Positions 1-8,791 of a DNA stretch of 37,531 nucleotides are shown piece after piece. This stretch comes from Bacteroidota bacterium (GTDB lineage: Bacteria; Bacteroidota; Bacteroidia; Bacteroidales; PUMT01). Within the stretch, counting starts at the first letter, position 1. Each line of letters begins with the position of its first letter. The DNA lies in NCBI GenBank assembly GCA_003551495.1, contig PUMT01000166.1, positions 1-37,531 of the forward strand, given 5' to 3'. A program made the translations under genes and the position numbers. The notes beneath the pieces were generated by a model, which was not told the DNA's origin, ran no database searches, and worked only from the letters and a program-made list of their open reading frames with translations.

Positions 1-1217
1 AAACTACCAGGGAAAGGGAGAGAAGTGAAATCCGGGATCCTTTTGAGTTTTTTTTCGGACCAAGGCAGAGGGAAATTGAACCGGAACCGGTTGTTGGTTT
101 TGGGTCGGGCGTTATTCTGACAACTGATGGATATATAGTTACAAATCATCATGTTATAAAAGATGCTGACAAGGTTGAGGTAACACTTAATGATAAGCGT
201 GTCTTTGATGCAGAAATTGTAGGTAAAGACCCCAATACAGATATTGCATTGCTGAAGATTGAAGAAGAAAACCTTCCTTTTGTTCCCTTCGGCAATTCAG
301 ATGATCTGAAACTGGGACAATGGGTGCTGGCGGTAGGTAACCCATTCAATCTTACTTCAACCGTTACCGCCGGTATTGTCAGTGCAAAAGGCAGGGCTTT
401 CGGTGTCCTCAGGGACGGTGAAATGCCGATAGAATCGTTTATACAGACCGATGCTGCAGTAAATGTGGGAAACAGCGGAGGCGCACTCGTTAATTTGCGG
501 GGTGAGCTAATCGGTATCCCAACCCTTATAGTATCTCCAACCCGGACACATGCCGGCAATGCATTTGCCGTACCTTCCGCAATTGTTAAAAAAGTTGTGG
601 AAGATATTATCGAGTTTGGAGAAGTGCAGCGTGGAGTTCTCGGGGTTACAATAGAAAATGCATCTGAGGTGGCCAGGGATAAAGGTCTTGAAAAGACGGA
701 TGGAATTTATATTATTGATGTAGTTGAGGGAAGTGCTGCCGATAAAGCGGGAATAAGAGCCGGGGATGTGGTAATTGAAGTAAACGGAGTTAAGGTAAAC
801 AGTACCGGTGAATTACAGGAACAGATAGGACGCCACCGTCCGGGTGATAATGTTAACATTCTACTTAGAAGGAACGGCAGGACAAGGGAGGTTACCGCAG
901 AACTTCTTTCAATGGATGATCACAGGGATCTGGTAGTACGCCAGGAAGAAGCGCTTCTTGGTGCCCGGTTCAGGAAAGTACCCGATGATCTTAAAGATGA
1001 ACTTAATCTACGGAACGGTGTTCAGGTAGTAGATCTTGAAGAAGGTGAGCTTCGTTCGGCCGGAGTCAGGGAAGGGTTTATAATAATTACCGTTAACAAT
1101 TACCGTATAAGTGAACCCTCGGATATTTTGCGACTTCTGCAGGGGCACAGCGGTGGTGTATTCATTGAAGGTGTTTATCCTGACGGGACAAGGGCATACT
1201 ATGCATTCGGACTCTGA
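1..1217 (+). CDS. htrA: HtrA/Deg-family periplasmic serine protease with two PDZ domains (5' truncated by window edge)
   Basis: This is a trypsin-like protein-quality-control protease of the envelope. The reading frame is open from base 3, so the signal peptide and the first part of the protease domain lie outside the window. The catalytic triad is complete: His in TNHHV (codon 150-152), Asp in NTDIALLK (240-242) and Ser in GNSGG (474-476). A first PDZ domain follows (roughly 630-900, starting at RGVLGVTIEN). A shorter second PDZ-like domain covers roughly 955-1214. The loop after the catalytic Ser reads GELIGIPTLI where the family usually has GINTAI, a small variation. A rho-independent terminator follows directly and separates the gene from rpoD. 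The family assignment is certain. Whether it is a DegP-, DegQ- or DegS-type enzyme cannot be decided without the N-terminus. Confidence 0.93.
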   Translation, partial: TTRERERSEIRDPFEFFFGPRQREIEPEPVVGFGSGVILTTDGYIVTNHHVIKDADKVEVTLNDKRVFDAEIVGKDPNTDIALLKIEEENLPFVPFGNSDDLKLGQWVLAVGNPFNLTSTVTAGIVSAKGRAFGVLRDGEMPIESFIQTDAAVNVGNSGGALVNLRGELIGIPTLIVSPTRTHAGNAFAVPSAIVKKVVEDIIEFGEVQRGVLGVTIENASEVARDKGLEKTDGIYIIDVVEGSAADKAGIRAGDVVIEVNGVKVNSTGELQEQIGRHRPGDNVNILLRRNGRTREVTAELLSMDDHRDLVVRQEEALLGARFRKVPDDLKDELNLRNGVQVVDLEEGELRSAGVREGFIIITVNNYRISEPSDILRLLQGHSGGVFIEGVYPDGTRAYYAFGL

Positions 1218-1237
1218 TCCGTATATTGCAAATAAGG

Positions 1238-1266
1238 GGCTGTCTTATAAGGGCAGCCTTTTTTTT
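1238..1266 (+). terminator. Rho-independent terminator of the htrA gene
   Basis: A 7-bp stem (GGCTGTC / GGCAGCC, one G-U pair) with a 7-nt loop is followed by eight T residues (1259-1266). It lies 20 bases after the protease stop codon. Confidence 0.85.
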
Positions 1267-1340
1267 GGCCTTTTCAGCAATATTGCAATAGCCGTAGCGT
1301 TTAACCGTTTTAAAAAATGCACTCTATCAAGTATAAAACA

Positions 1341-1370
1341 TTTGAAGATGCCTGATAAAACAAATATTTG
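1341..1370 (+). promoter_or_regulatory. Candidate Bacteroidota-type promoter of rpoD
   Basis: TTTG (1341-1344), an 18-bp spacer and AATATTTG (1363-1370) match the -33/-7 consensus TTTG / TAnnTTTG with one mismatch. The predicted transcript start near 1377 gives a leader of about 25 nt. A second perfect -7-like octamer, TAAATTTG (1374-1381), has no -33 box at the right distance. Confidence 0.4.
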
Positions 1371-1401
1371 CTTTAAATTTGGAGGAACATTTTAAAGGAG
1401 A

Positions 1402-2262
1402 ATGAGACAGTTAAAAATTACAAAGTCAATTACCAACCGGGACAGCGAATCGCTGGAAAGATATCTCCAGGAAATCGGAAAGGAAGAGATGATCACTGTT
1501 GAGGAAGAGGTTGAACTGGCACAAAGAATAAGAAAGGGAGATCATACTGCTTTGGACAAATTAACAAGGGCCAATCTGAGATTCGTGGTTTCCGTGGCAA
1601 AGCAGTATCAGAACCAGGGACTGACTTTGCCCGACCTGATCAATGAAGGAAATCTCGGATTGATAAAGGCAGCAGAAAAATTTGATGAAACCAGGGGGTT
1701 CAAATTTATTTCCTATGCAGTCTGGTGGATCAGGCAATCAATTCTTCAGGCACTTGCTGAACAATCCAGGATAGTTCGCCTCCCGCTCAATCAGGTTGGT
1801 TCACTGAACAGGATCAACAAGGCTTTTGCTAAATTCGAACAGGAATATGAACGCACACCCTCTGCTGAAGAGCTTGCTGAAGTACTTGAGTTAACAAGGG
1901 AAAAGGTTTCAGACACACTTCATATTTCCGGCAGGCATATATCTGTTGATGCCCCTTTCAAAGACAATGAAGAAAACAGCCTGCTGGATGTACTTGCAAA
2001 CAATGACTCCCCTTCGGCTGACAATATTCTTCTGAGCGAATCCCTGAAAAAAGAAATTGACCGTGCACTTTCAACTCTAACCGACAGGGAACGAGATATA
2101 TTAAGATATTTTTTCGGCATAGGAGTCAGGGAAATGACCCTTGAAGAGATTGGCGAACGTTTTGGCCTGACAAGGGAAAGAGTGAGGCAGATAAAGGAAA
2201 AGGCGATAAGGCGCCTGAGGCATACTTCAAGGAGCAAACTTCTCAAATCCTACCTTGGCTGA
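1402..2262 (+). CDS. rpoD: Primary (housekeeping) RNA polymerase sigma factor, sigma-70/RpoD family
   Basis: This is the vegetative sigma factor that directs core RNA polymerase to most promoters. At 286 aa it is the short Bacteroidota form, lacking region 1.1. Region 1.2 lies in the first ~40 residues ([13 protein letters not shown]). Region 2 follows, with the strongly conserved core-binding and -10-binding helices ([29 protein letters not shown]). Region 3 is around residues 140-200, and region 4.2 has the helix-turn-helix [19 protein letters not shown] near the C-terminus. The start [10 protein letters not shown] matches the family's usual start. AGGAG stands only one base before the ATG, too close for normal Shine-Dalgarno pairing, so initiation probably does not depend on it. 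The 3' end is echoed by an imperfect copy 65 bp downstream (separate entry). Confidence 0.98.
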   Translation: MRQLKITKSITNRDSESLERYLQEIGKEEMITVEEEVELAQRIRKGDHTALDKLTRANLRFVVSVAKQYQNQGLTLPDLINEGNLGLIKAAEKFDETRGFKFISYAVWWIRQSILQALAEQSRIVRLPLNQVGSLNRINKAFAKFEQEYERTPSAEELAEVLELTREKVSDTLHISGRHISVDAPFKDNEENSLLDVLANNDSPSADNILLSESLKKEIDRALSTLTDRERDILRYFFGIGVREMTLEEIGERFGLTRERVRQIKEKAIRRLRHTSRSKLLKSYLG

Positions 2263-2340
2263 CTATACCCGCTTTAATGCACAGATTTTAAACGTCAATT
2301 AAAACTCTCAAATCCTGTATTGGTTGACAATACTCTCTTT
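2241..2340 (+). repeat. Imperfect 35-bp direct repeat: rpoD 3' end and a downstream echo
   Basis: Bases 2241-2275 (last codons and stop of rpoD plus 13 bases) resemble 2306-2340, with 28 of 35 positions identical. The second copy still reads Leu-Lys-Ser-Cys-Ile-Gly-stop, against Leu-Lys-Ser-Tyr-Leu-Gly-stop in rpoD. It looks like a decayed local duplication of the gene end. The rest of the 255-bp gap before the next gene is AT-rich and holds no clear gene or terminator. Confidence 0.6.
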
Positions 2341-2517
2341 TTCTTCCACTTTTTTATATTATATTACACGTTATTTTTCATTCACAATTCCTCCCTGTTA
2401 CGGGCAAAATCTTTCCCGTTTTTTAAAAGGACGGCTTTGTGACCGGAAGATTTTTTGCTTGTGTGTTTGACGCACTTGCGGCTATTAAATGTTTTCTTAT
2501 CAAAAAAAATTTACCTC

Positions 2518-4143
2518 ATGCAAAAAAAATTAATTCGTGCTGCCTTCATCCTGATGGTGGCACTTTCCCCGTTTTTTAATCTTAACGGTCAGGAAGGCTA
2601 TACAAACCATGATGACCTTTCTGCCCGTCTGAATCAACTGGCAAGGGAATTTCCTGCAGTGGCAACCCTGGAATCGCTTGACAAAACGAACGGTGGAAAA
2701 GAGATATGGTTGCTGTCAATCGGAACAGGTGACCTGGAAAACCGTCCTGCCATCGCTGTAGCAGGTGGTGTTTCCGGTGAGTATCCGGTTGGAACGGAAC
2801 TTGCCCTTCTGTTTGCCGAAAAGATCCTCGAAAACTCGGGCGATGACCGTGTAAAGGAATTACTCTCAGAAACAACTTTTTATGTGTTTCCCGACATGAA
2901 TCCGGATGCACGGGCACAGTTTTTTTCCAGGCTTCGCTATGAGCGTACCGGAAATGCTTATCCGCCTCATTCTGTTGAAAGGAATGCCCGCCTGGCAGAA
3001 GATCCCTACAGAGACCTGAACGGCGATAATATGATCACCATGATGAGGACCGAAGATCCTTCAGGTGAATGGATAACCCACCCCAAAGATCCCAGGGTTA
3101 TGGTCAGGGCATCCTTTGAAAAGGGAGAAACCGGCAAGTACACTCTAAAGCCCGAGGGGATTGACAGTGACATGTATGACCTTTTCAATATGCACAGGGA
3201 AGGGATGGTTGATTTCAACAAAAACTTCACTTTTCAATACCCTGCATTCACCCCCAGGGCAGGTGAGCATGCAGTATCGGAAATTGAGTCCAGGGCAATT
3301 GCAGATTTCCTGTTTGAATCAAAAAATGTATTTGCCGTTGTGGGATTCGGTCCTGCTGATAACCTAACCGCCCCCCTTACCTATAATGAAAGGGCTGCAT
3401 CAGGCAGGATGGTAACCGGTATCCTTCAGGAAGATGCAAAGGTAAACAGTATGGTTTCCAATAAGTATAGTGGACTGGTCAGCACAGAAGGCGCAACAGG
3501 GAAAAGTGGTACGGATGGGGATTTCTTCCAGTGGGCTTACTTTCATTACGGAAGATTTAGTTTCAGCACTCCCGGCTGGTGGGTTCCTGCATCTGAAGGC
3601 GGCAGTTCCAATCCGGAGATCAATTTTCTTGAATGGGCTGAAAGTGAGGGATTGGAGAATGTATTTGTGCCGTGGCAGGAAGTTGAACATCCGGATTACC
3701 CCGGCCAAAAGACCGAGGTTGGGGGTATAGCACCGTTTGTGATGAATAATCCCCCATATGAAATTGTTGAAAGGTCTGCAGGCGAGCATTTCAATTTTTT
3801 GCTGGAGCTTGCAGAAATGAGGCCGGTTACAGATATTGTGAATGTACGCACGGAAAGGCTGGGAAGAGACCTGCACCGGGTAACGGTCGATATTTTCAAT
3901 GAAGGTGTTTTCCCTACTGTTACCGAACTGGGAGAACGGGTAAGATGGGTGCAGAAAACTGTTGTGAATTTTGATCCGGATGAAGGACAGGAGCTGGTCA
4001 GCGGCAAAAGGGTTGAGGTACTTGACCGTATAGAAGGAAAAGGCAGGTATGAATGCAGCTGGCTTGTAAGAGGCAGGGGAGAGATAAAGATAAGGGCTGG
4101 TGCGGAAAGTACCGGTTTCAAAGAAATAGAAATAAACCTTTAA
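2518..4143 (+). CDS. Exported M14 carboxypeptidase-fold protein lacking the zinc and catalytic residues (probable pseudo-enzyme)
   Basis: This 541-aa protein has an N-terminal signal peptide (about residues 1-24, ending NLNGQ). Its M14 (zinc carboxypeptidase) fold is recognisable by colinear similarity to the next gene: IESL/GKEIWLLSIG, then GTELAL, NPD, DPRVMVR and a similar C-terminal domain. Every metal and catalytic position seems replaced. The HxxE zinc motif (HANE in the neighbour) is S-G-E-Y at residues 86-89. The third zinc His aligns with Gly/Phe near 276-277. The catalytic Glu (neighbour TNEL) aligns with P-G-W near 352-354. The substrate-binding Asn-Arg pair (DPNRDW) is DFNKNF near 233-237, so Arg has become Lys. 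The reading frame is intact and 11 bp separate it from the next gene, so it is retained and co-transcribed. I chose the ATG at 2518 because it begins the signal peptide; an upstream TTG (2455) would add a non-signal extension. A partner or substrate-binding role is inference. Confidence 0.85.
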   Translation: MQKKLIRAAFILMVALSPFFNLNGQEGYTNHDDLSARLNQLAREFPAVATLESLDKTNGGKEIWLLSIGTGDLENRPAIAVAGGVSGEYPVGTELALLFAEKILENSGDDRVKELLSETTFYVFPDMNPDARAQFFSRLRYERTGNAYPPHSVERNARLAEDPYRDLNGDNMITMMRTEDPSGEWITHPKDPRVMVRASFEKGETGKYTLKPEGIDSDMYDLFNMHREGMVDFNKNFTFQYPAFTPRAGEHAVSEIESRAIADFLFESKNVFAVVGFGPADNLTAPLTYNERAASGRMVTGILQEDAKVNSMVSNKYSGLVSTEGATGKSGTDGDFFQWAYFHYGRFSFSTPGWWVPASEGGSSNPEINFLEWAESEGLENVFVPWQEVEHPDYPGQKTEVGGIAPFVMNNPPYEIVERSAGEHFNFLLELAEMRPVTDIVNVRTERLGRDLHRVTVDIFNEGVFPTVTELGERVRWVQKTVVNFDPDEGQELVSGKRVEVLDRIEGKGRYECSWLVRGRGEIKIRAGAESTGFKEIEINL

Positions 4144-4153
4144 ACAAGAAGCA

Positions 4154-5905
4154 ATGAAAATAAAAACAAATATTACCCGAATAAAGCTGCTGCTTTTTGT
4201 ATTCATATTGTTTTCAAACACAGTTTACAGTCAGACAGCAGACCAGATTTTCAAGGCAGCAGGAACACCGGCAACTCCCAAAGTGGAAATACACTGGAAC
4301 CGTTATTATGACTTTGACGGGGTTGCCGAAATATGCCGCAAGCTGGCAGATGCCCATCCTTCTCTGGCAACGCTTGAATCAATAGGCAGCTCCTATGAAG
4401 GCCGTGAAATATGGTTGCTTACCGTTACAAATTTAGAAAACAAGCCACACCGTGAAAAACCCGGATTCTGGATAGATGCCAATATTCATGCCAACGAGAT
4501 CCAGGGTACTGAAATAGCTCTCTATACTGCATGGTATCTTCTTGAGAACTATGGAAAAAATGATTTCATAACAAAACTAATGGATGAAAAGGTGTTTTAT
4601 ATAGCACCTACAATCAATCCTGACGGACGCGATAATTATATTTATGAACCAAACACCGGAAGTACCCCCAGGAGCGGCACTATACCCCTGGATGACAGCG
4701 GAGACGGTGTTGCAGCCAACGACCCTTTCGATGACCTCAACAATGACGGTCATATTACCCAGATGAGAAGGAGGAATCCCCTCGGCCAGTTCAGGGAATG
4801 CCCTGAAGACCCAAGGAGAATGGTGCGTGTGGGTCCGGGAGAGCAGGGAGAGTTTGAGCTGCTCGGACTTGAAGGAATTGACAGGAACCATGACGGCCGT
4901 GTTAATTCAGATGGAATAGGAAGATATGATCCCAATCGTGACTGGGGGTGGAACTGGCAGCCTGACCATGTACAAAGGGGGGCATATCATTATCCATTTG
5001 CATTGCCCGAAAACCGTGCCGTAAGGGATTTTGTTGTGGCACATCCAAATATTGCCGGGGCGCAGACATACCACAATATGGGAGGTATGATCCTGAGAGG
5101 ACCCGGAACAAGGGAGGATGAACAGTATTATACTTTTGCCGACAGGAATGTATATGATGCGCTGGGTGAACTGGGTGACAAACTTTTGCCTGGATACAGG
5201 TACCTGGTACTTTATCAGGACCTATATTCGGTTTATGGAGGCCAGATAGACTGGTTCCATTTCGGCAGGGGTATTTACACATTCACAAATGAACTTTTCA
5301 CAAGGTACCTCTATTTTTATGAACAGTATGAAGACAGGGAGGAAGCACAGAAGGCCCCCTACCAGTTTGACCGATACCTGCTTTTTGAAGATGCTTTTGT
5401 GCCCTGGGAAGAGTACGATCATCCGCAGTTCGGGAAGATTGAAATTGGAGGGTTCAAGAAGAATTTCGGCAGGCTTCATCCCGGCTTTTTACTTGAAACG
5501 GATGCCCACAGGAATATGGCATTCACCCTTTTTCATGCTTATCATACACCTCAGCTTGAGATACACGATGTTCAGGTGAAAGATCTGGGCAGGGGACAAA
5601 AGGAGATAACCGCGGTAATAGCTAACGGCAGAATAATACCTACACATTCGGGAATTGACCTGAGATACAATATTGAACGCCCCAACTATATTTCGCTTGA
5701 AGGCGGTGATGTACTGGCGGGTATGAGGGTACTCAATCCGGATCTCAATGTTGTGGAAGAGCAAAAAAGAAATCCTGAAATTATAGAGGTGGATAACATT
5801 CCCGGTATGGGACATGTAACGGTAAGGTGGATAGTTGACGGAGGCAGAAACTATACAATAAAGGTTGACAGTGCAAAAGGCGGAGTGGTAAGGAAGAGTT
5901 TCTGA
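4154..5905 (+). CDS. Exported M14-family zinc metallocarboxypeptidase
   Basis: This 583-aa peptidase is predicted to remove C-terminal residues from peptides in the periplasm or outside the cell. A signal peptide covers residues 1-26 (KLLLFVFILF core, cleavage near VYSQ). The zinc site is complete: H112-x-x-E115 (IHANEIQGTE) and H307 (QTYHNMGG). The substrate-binding pair N261-R262 lies in DPNRDW, and the likely catalytic Glu is E380 in TNEL. Two Dx[ND]xDG loops (D194-I201 and D243-V250) look like dockerin/EF-hand-type calcium sites inserted between the substrate-binding segments. The upstream gene keeps only a degraded version of the first. A beta-rich domain (about 470-583) closes the protein. 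It forms an operon with the zinc-less paralogue and ends at a strong terminator. The exact substrate is unknown. Confidence 0.92.
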   Translation: MKIKTNITRIKLLLFVFILFSNTVYSQTADQIFKAAGTPATPKVEIHWNRYYDFDGVAEICRKLADAHPSLATLESIGSSYEGREIWLLTVTNLENKPHREKPGFWIDANIHANEIQGTEIALYTAWYLLENYGKNDFITKLMDEKVFYIAPTINPDGRDNYIYEPNTGSTPRSGTIPLDDSGDGVAANDPFDDLNNDGHITQMRRRNPLGQFRECPEDPRRMVRVGPGEQGEFELLGLEGIDRNHDGRVNSDGIGRYDPNRDWGWNWQPDHVQRGAYHYPFALPENRAVRDFVVAHPNIAGAQTYHNMGGMILRGPGTREDEQYYTFADRNVYDALGELGDKLLPGYRYLVLYQDLYSVYGGQIDWFHFGRGIYTFTNELFTRYLYFYEQYEDREEAQKAPYQFDRYLLFEDAFVPWEEYDHPQFGKIEIGGFKKNFGRLHPGFLLETDAHRNMAFTLFHAYHTPQLEIHDVQVKDLGRGQKEITAVIANGRIIPTHSGIDLRYNIERPNYISLEGGDVLAGMRVLNPDLNVVEEQKRNPEIIEVDNIPGMGHVTVRWIVDGGRNYTIKVDSAKGGVVRKSF

Positions 5906-5931
5906 CCGGAAAGTGTATTTAATGATCTGAG

Positions 5932-5961
5932 CCGGGAATCTGCAGGATTCCCGGTTTTTTT
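5932..5961 (+). terminator. Rho-independent terminator of the M14 peptidase operon
   Basis: A perfect 9-bp stem (CCGGGAATC / GATTCCCGG), a 5-nt loop and seven T residues (5955-5961) lie 26 bases after the second peptidase gene. Confidence 0.9.
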
Positions 5962-6064
5962 CATATGAGAAGATAAGAACTGTTGGTTGTTCCTGCCAGG
6001 TTTTAAGAATAACGAAATTCTGAAACTACGTATGAAGGGTAATCAATTGCGGTTGCAACATATT

Positions 6065-6454
6065 TTATTCCCTGACCGGGATAGGGACCATTTTGAATGG
6101 AACTTTCAGTATAGAAGCGTAATCCTCGCCAGACTCAAGCATTTCGTAATCGTCTTTTTCATAATACCAGTGAATAGTAACAGGATTACCCGAAACATGA
6201 TATTTTTCAAGGGTTTTGAATATGCCGAAAAGATACCGTGAAGTGCTGGTATTGAAATATTCAAGGTTTACATGCAGGTTGGTTTGCTCACTTCTTTGCT
6301 GGCTTATATATTTTTTTAACCACTCCAGGATCGGTTCGTAAAATTTGACCGTGTCCTCCGGAATAGACCTGCCTTCGAAATGAAGCTTGCGGTTTTCGGG
6401 ATCCAGAGTTACCGATGGAGTTTTCTTATTGCCTTTTATGGTTAATTTTTCCAT
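6065..6454 (-). CDS. SiaC-family regulatory phosphoprotein (DUF1987), orphan
   Basis: This 129-aa cytoplasmic protein matches the DUF1987/SiaC family throughout. In Pseudomonas, SiaC binds and activates the diguanylate cyclase SiaD. It is switched by threonine phosphorylation through the kinase SiaB and the PP2C phosphatase SiaA. The conserved phospho-acceptor segment is present as LEYFNTSTSRYL (residues 64-75); Thr69 is the likely equivalent of the Pseudomonas site. Ahead of it are LHFEGRSIPED (residues 24-34) and FYEPILEWLKKY (38-49). No siaA, siaB or siaD gene is in the window. The gene lies 218 bp downstream of uvrB on the same strand and may be transcribed on its own. The family call is firm; the partner and output are unknown. 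Confidence 0.82.
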   Translation of the reverse strand: MEKLTIKGNKKTPSVTLDPENRKLHFEGRSIPEDTVKFYEPILEWLKKYISQQRSEQTNLHVNLEYFNTSTSRYLFGIFKTLEKYHVSGNPVTIHWYYEKDDYEMLESGEDYASILKVPFKMVPIPVRE

Positions 6455-6672
6455 TTATAATGCAGAAATATTTTTTTCTTATGCCTTAAGTTTGTTATGA
6501 CAGGTTATGTATAATCCCTGGATAATGGTAAAAATGAAAACCGGGATGTGTACAATAGTTTACCAAATTTTGTACTAAGCTAATAATTTTCTGTAAATAA
6601 AAAAAATCCGCAATCCGTTTACCTGAAAAACAACGCTCAAATCTTTTTGTTTTATAGTGGCTGGAAAAAGTA

Positions 6673-8688
6673 TCATGCCGGGCTTTCCCGAAAATCTCCC
6701 CGGGCAATTTTTTCCAGTTCAGAGAGTTCGTCCCTGTAACGGGCTGCATCCTTGAAATTCAGTTCGGCTGCCGCCTCTTCCATATTTCTCCTTGTTTTTG
6801 CAATTACTTTCTTTAACTCGTCCATAGTCATGTACTTAATAACCGGGTCTGCTGCAATATTGGTGCGTATGGTTTCTTCCTCAACGGGACTTGTATAGAG
6901 GATCGACTTTCTGGAAGATCTGACGGGAGTGGGGGAGATGTTATGCTTTTTGTTATAGGCAAGTTGTTTTTCCCTGCGGCTGTGGGTGTCGTCAATAGCT
7001 TTTCTCATTGAACCGGTTACTGTATCAGCATACATAATGACCCTGCCGTTAATATGCCTGGCCGCCCTCCCGGATGTCTGTGTAAGCGATCTGGCAGACC
7101 TCAGGAAACCTTCCTTGTCCGCATCAAGAATTGCCACCAGTGATACTTCAGGAAGGTCAAGTCCTTCCCTTAGAAGGTTAACCCCTACAAGAACATCGAA
7201 AATACCGCTTCTCAACCCATCCATTATTTCTATCCTCTCAATTGTGTCTATATCCGAGTGGATGTAACGGCATTTTATATCCATCCTGTCAAGGTATTTT
7301 GAAAGCTCTTCAGCCATTCTTTTGGTTAATGTGGTAACCAGGACTCTTTCACCCCGGGATGTGCAATTATTGATTTCACCTATCAGGTCGTCAATCTGGT
7401 TTTTACTTGCTCTTACTTCAACGTACGGCTCCAGTAGTCCGGTAGGCCTTATGATCTGCTCTACCGTTTCACCGCCGCATTTTGCTTCTTCATATTCGGC
7501 AGGTGTTGCACTCATAAATATGGTCTGACCGGAAAGCCCTTCAAACTCCTCAAACCTGAGCGGTCTGTTATCTATAGCAGCGGGCAGCCTGAAACCGTAT
7601 TCCACAAGGGTTTTTTTCCTTGAATAATCGCCTCCGTACATAGCCCTTATCTGGGGTATTGTAACGTGACTTTCGTCTATTACCATAAGGTAATCATCGG
7701 GAAAGTAGTCCAGTAAGCAGAATGGGCGGGAACCAGGTATCCTTCCGTCAAAATAGCGTGAGTAATTCTCTATTCCGGAGCAATACCCAAGCTCGCGGAT
7801 CATTTCAAGGTCGTATTCAACTTTTTGCAGTAAACGGTTTGCCTCAAGCTCCCTTCCCGAATCCCTGAAGTACTGAACCTGTTTTACCAGGTCATCCTGA
7901 ATGCTTTTAATAGCATTTTGCATCCTCTCTTTGGTAGTAATGAAAATATTGGCAGGGTATATGGCCATTTCATCCGGATTACTGATGATTTCACCGGTTT
8001 CAGGATCGAAGGTTTCAATATCTTCAATTTCATCCCCCCAGAAAATTACCCTGCATGCAATATCGCCGTATGCAAGAAATATATCAACAGTGTCTCCCCT
8101 TACCCTGAAGTTTCCCCTCCTGAAATCCCCTTCACTTCTGGAATAAAGGCTTTCGACCAGCCTGTGCAGCAGCCTGTTCCGGCCAATTATCCCTCCTCTT
8201 TTGAGTGATATCATATTGCTGTGAAAATCTTCAGGATTACCAATTCCGTAAAGACATGAAACTGATGAAACCACAATCACATCCCGCCGCCCGGAAAGGA
8301 GTGAAGATGTAGCACTAAGCCTAAGCTTCTCAATTTCCTCATTTATGGAAAGGTCTTTTTCTATATAGGTATCGCTCGCGGGGAGATATGCTTCAGGCTG
8401 GTAATAATCATAATAGGAAACAAAATATTCAACCGCGTTGTCAGGGAAAAAGTGTTTGAATTCACTGTATAGTTGTGCCGCAAGAGTTTTGTTGTGACTA
8501 AGCACCAGTGTGGGGCGCTGAACCTTTTCTATTACATTTGCAATGGTAAATGTTTTTCCCGAGCCGGTTACACCCAGCAGGGTCTGGTATTGTTTCCCGG
8601 TGTGAATACCTTCAGCAAGCTTGCTTATCGCGCCGGGCTGGTCGCCTGTGGGAGTGTACCCCGTTACTATTTTGAAACTGTTTGCCAT
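6673..8688 (-). CDS. uvrB: Excinuclease ABC subunit UvrB
   Basis: This is the helicase-like damage-verification subunit of nucleotide excision repair, which loads with UvrA and recruits UvrC. At 671 aa it is full length. Walker A GVTGSGKT sits at residues 39-46. The DNA-clamping beta-hairpin with its aromatic cluster (YYDYYQPEAYLP) is at 92-103. The helicase motifs include DESH (near VIDESHVTIPQ) and QTSGRAARH. A C-terminal UVR motif that binds UvrC is at about 628-663 (ELKKVIAKTRRNM to YRDELSEL). It is divergent from the ung gene, with 103 bp between the start codons, so two repair genes share one intergenic region. I see no LexA-like operator there. Confidence 0.98.
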   Translation of the reverse strand: MANSFKIVTGYTPTGDQPGAISKLAEGIHTGKQYQTLLGVTGSGKTFTIANVIEKVQRPTLVLSHNKTLAAQLYSEFKHFFPDNAVEYFVSYYDYYQPEAYLPASDTYIEKDLSINEEIEKLRLSATSSLLSGRRDVIVVSSVSCLYGIGNPEDFHSNMISLKRGGIIGRNRLLHRLVESLYSRSEGDFRRGNFRVRGDTVDIFLAYGDIACRVIFWGDEIEDIETFDPETGEIISNPDEMAIYPANIFITTKERMQNAIKSIQDDLVKQVQYFRDSGRELEANRLLQKVEYDLEMIRELGYCSGIENYSRYFDGRIPGSRPFCLLDYFPDDYLMVIDESHVTIPQIRAMYGGDYSRKKTLVEYGFRLPAAIDNRPLRFEEFEGLSGQTIFMSATPAEYEEAKCGGETVEQIIRPTGLLEPYVEVRASKNQIDDLIGEINNCTSRGERVLVTTLTKRMAEELSKYLDRMDIKCRYIHSDIDTIERIEIMDGLRSGIFDVLVGVNLLREGLDLPEVSLVAILDADKEGFLRSARSLTQTSGRAARHINGRVIMYADTVTGSMRKAIDDTHSRREKQLAYNKKHNISPTPVRSSRKSILYTSPVEEETIRTNIAADPVIKYMTMDELKKVIAKTRRNMEEAAAELNFKDAARYRDELSELEKIARGDFRESPA

Positions 8689-8791
8689 TATAAAATGTTA
8701 TGGTGAACCCAGCCGGTTTTTTCCTGATTTGTGGAAACTGTTTATAAAAACTCCTATTTTTAACTTTTATTATCTGTTATAAAACAGCATT

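Noticed and set aside
2324-2329. TTGACA as an E. coli-type -35 box for the M14 operon
   Set aside because: The housekeeping sigma of this phylum uses TTTG / TAnnTTTG, and this TTGACA is part of the decayed rpoD-end duplicate.
3400-4221. Long minus-strand open frame (273 codons) opposite the first M14 gene
   Set aside because: It lies antisense to a clear gene, and its composition looks like a shadow with no recognisable domain or start signal.
8689-8791. SOS operator between uvrB and ung
   Set aside because: I found no LexA-like palindrome; the region is simply AT-rich.
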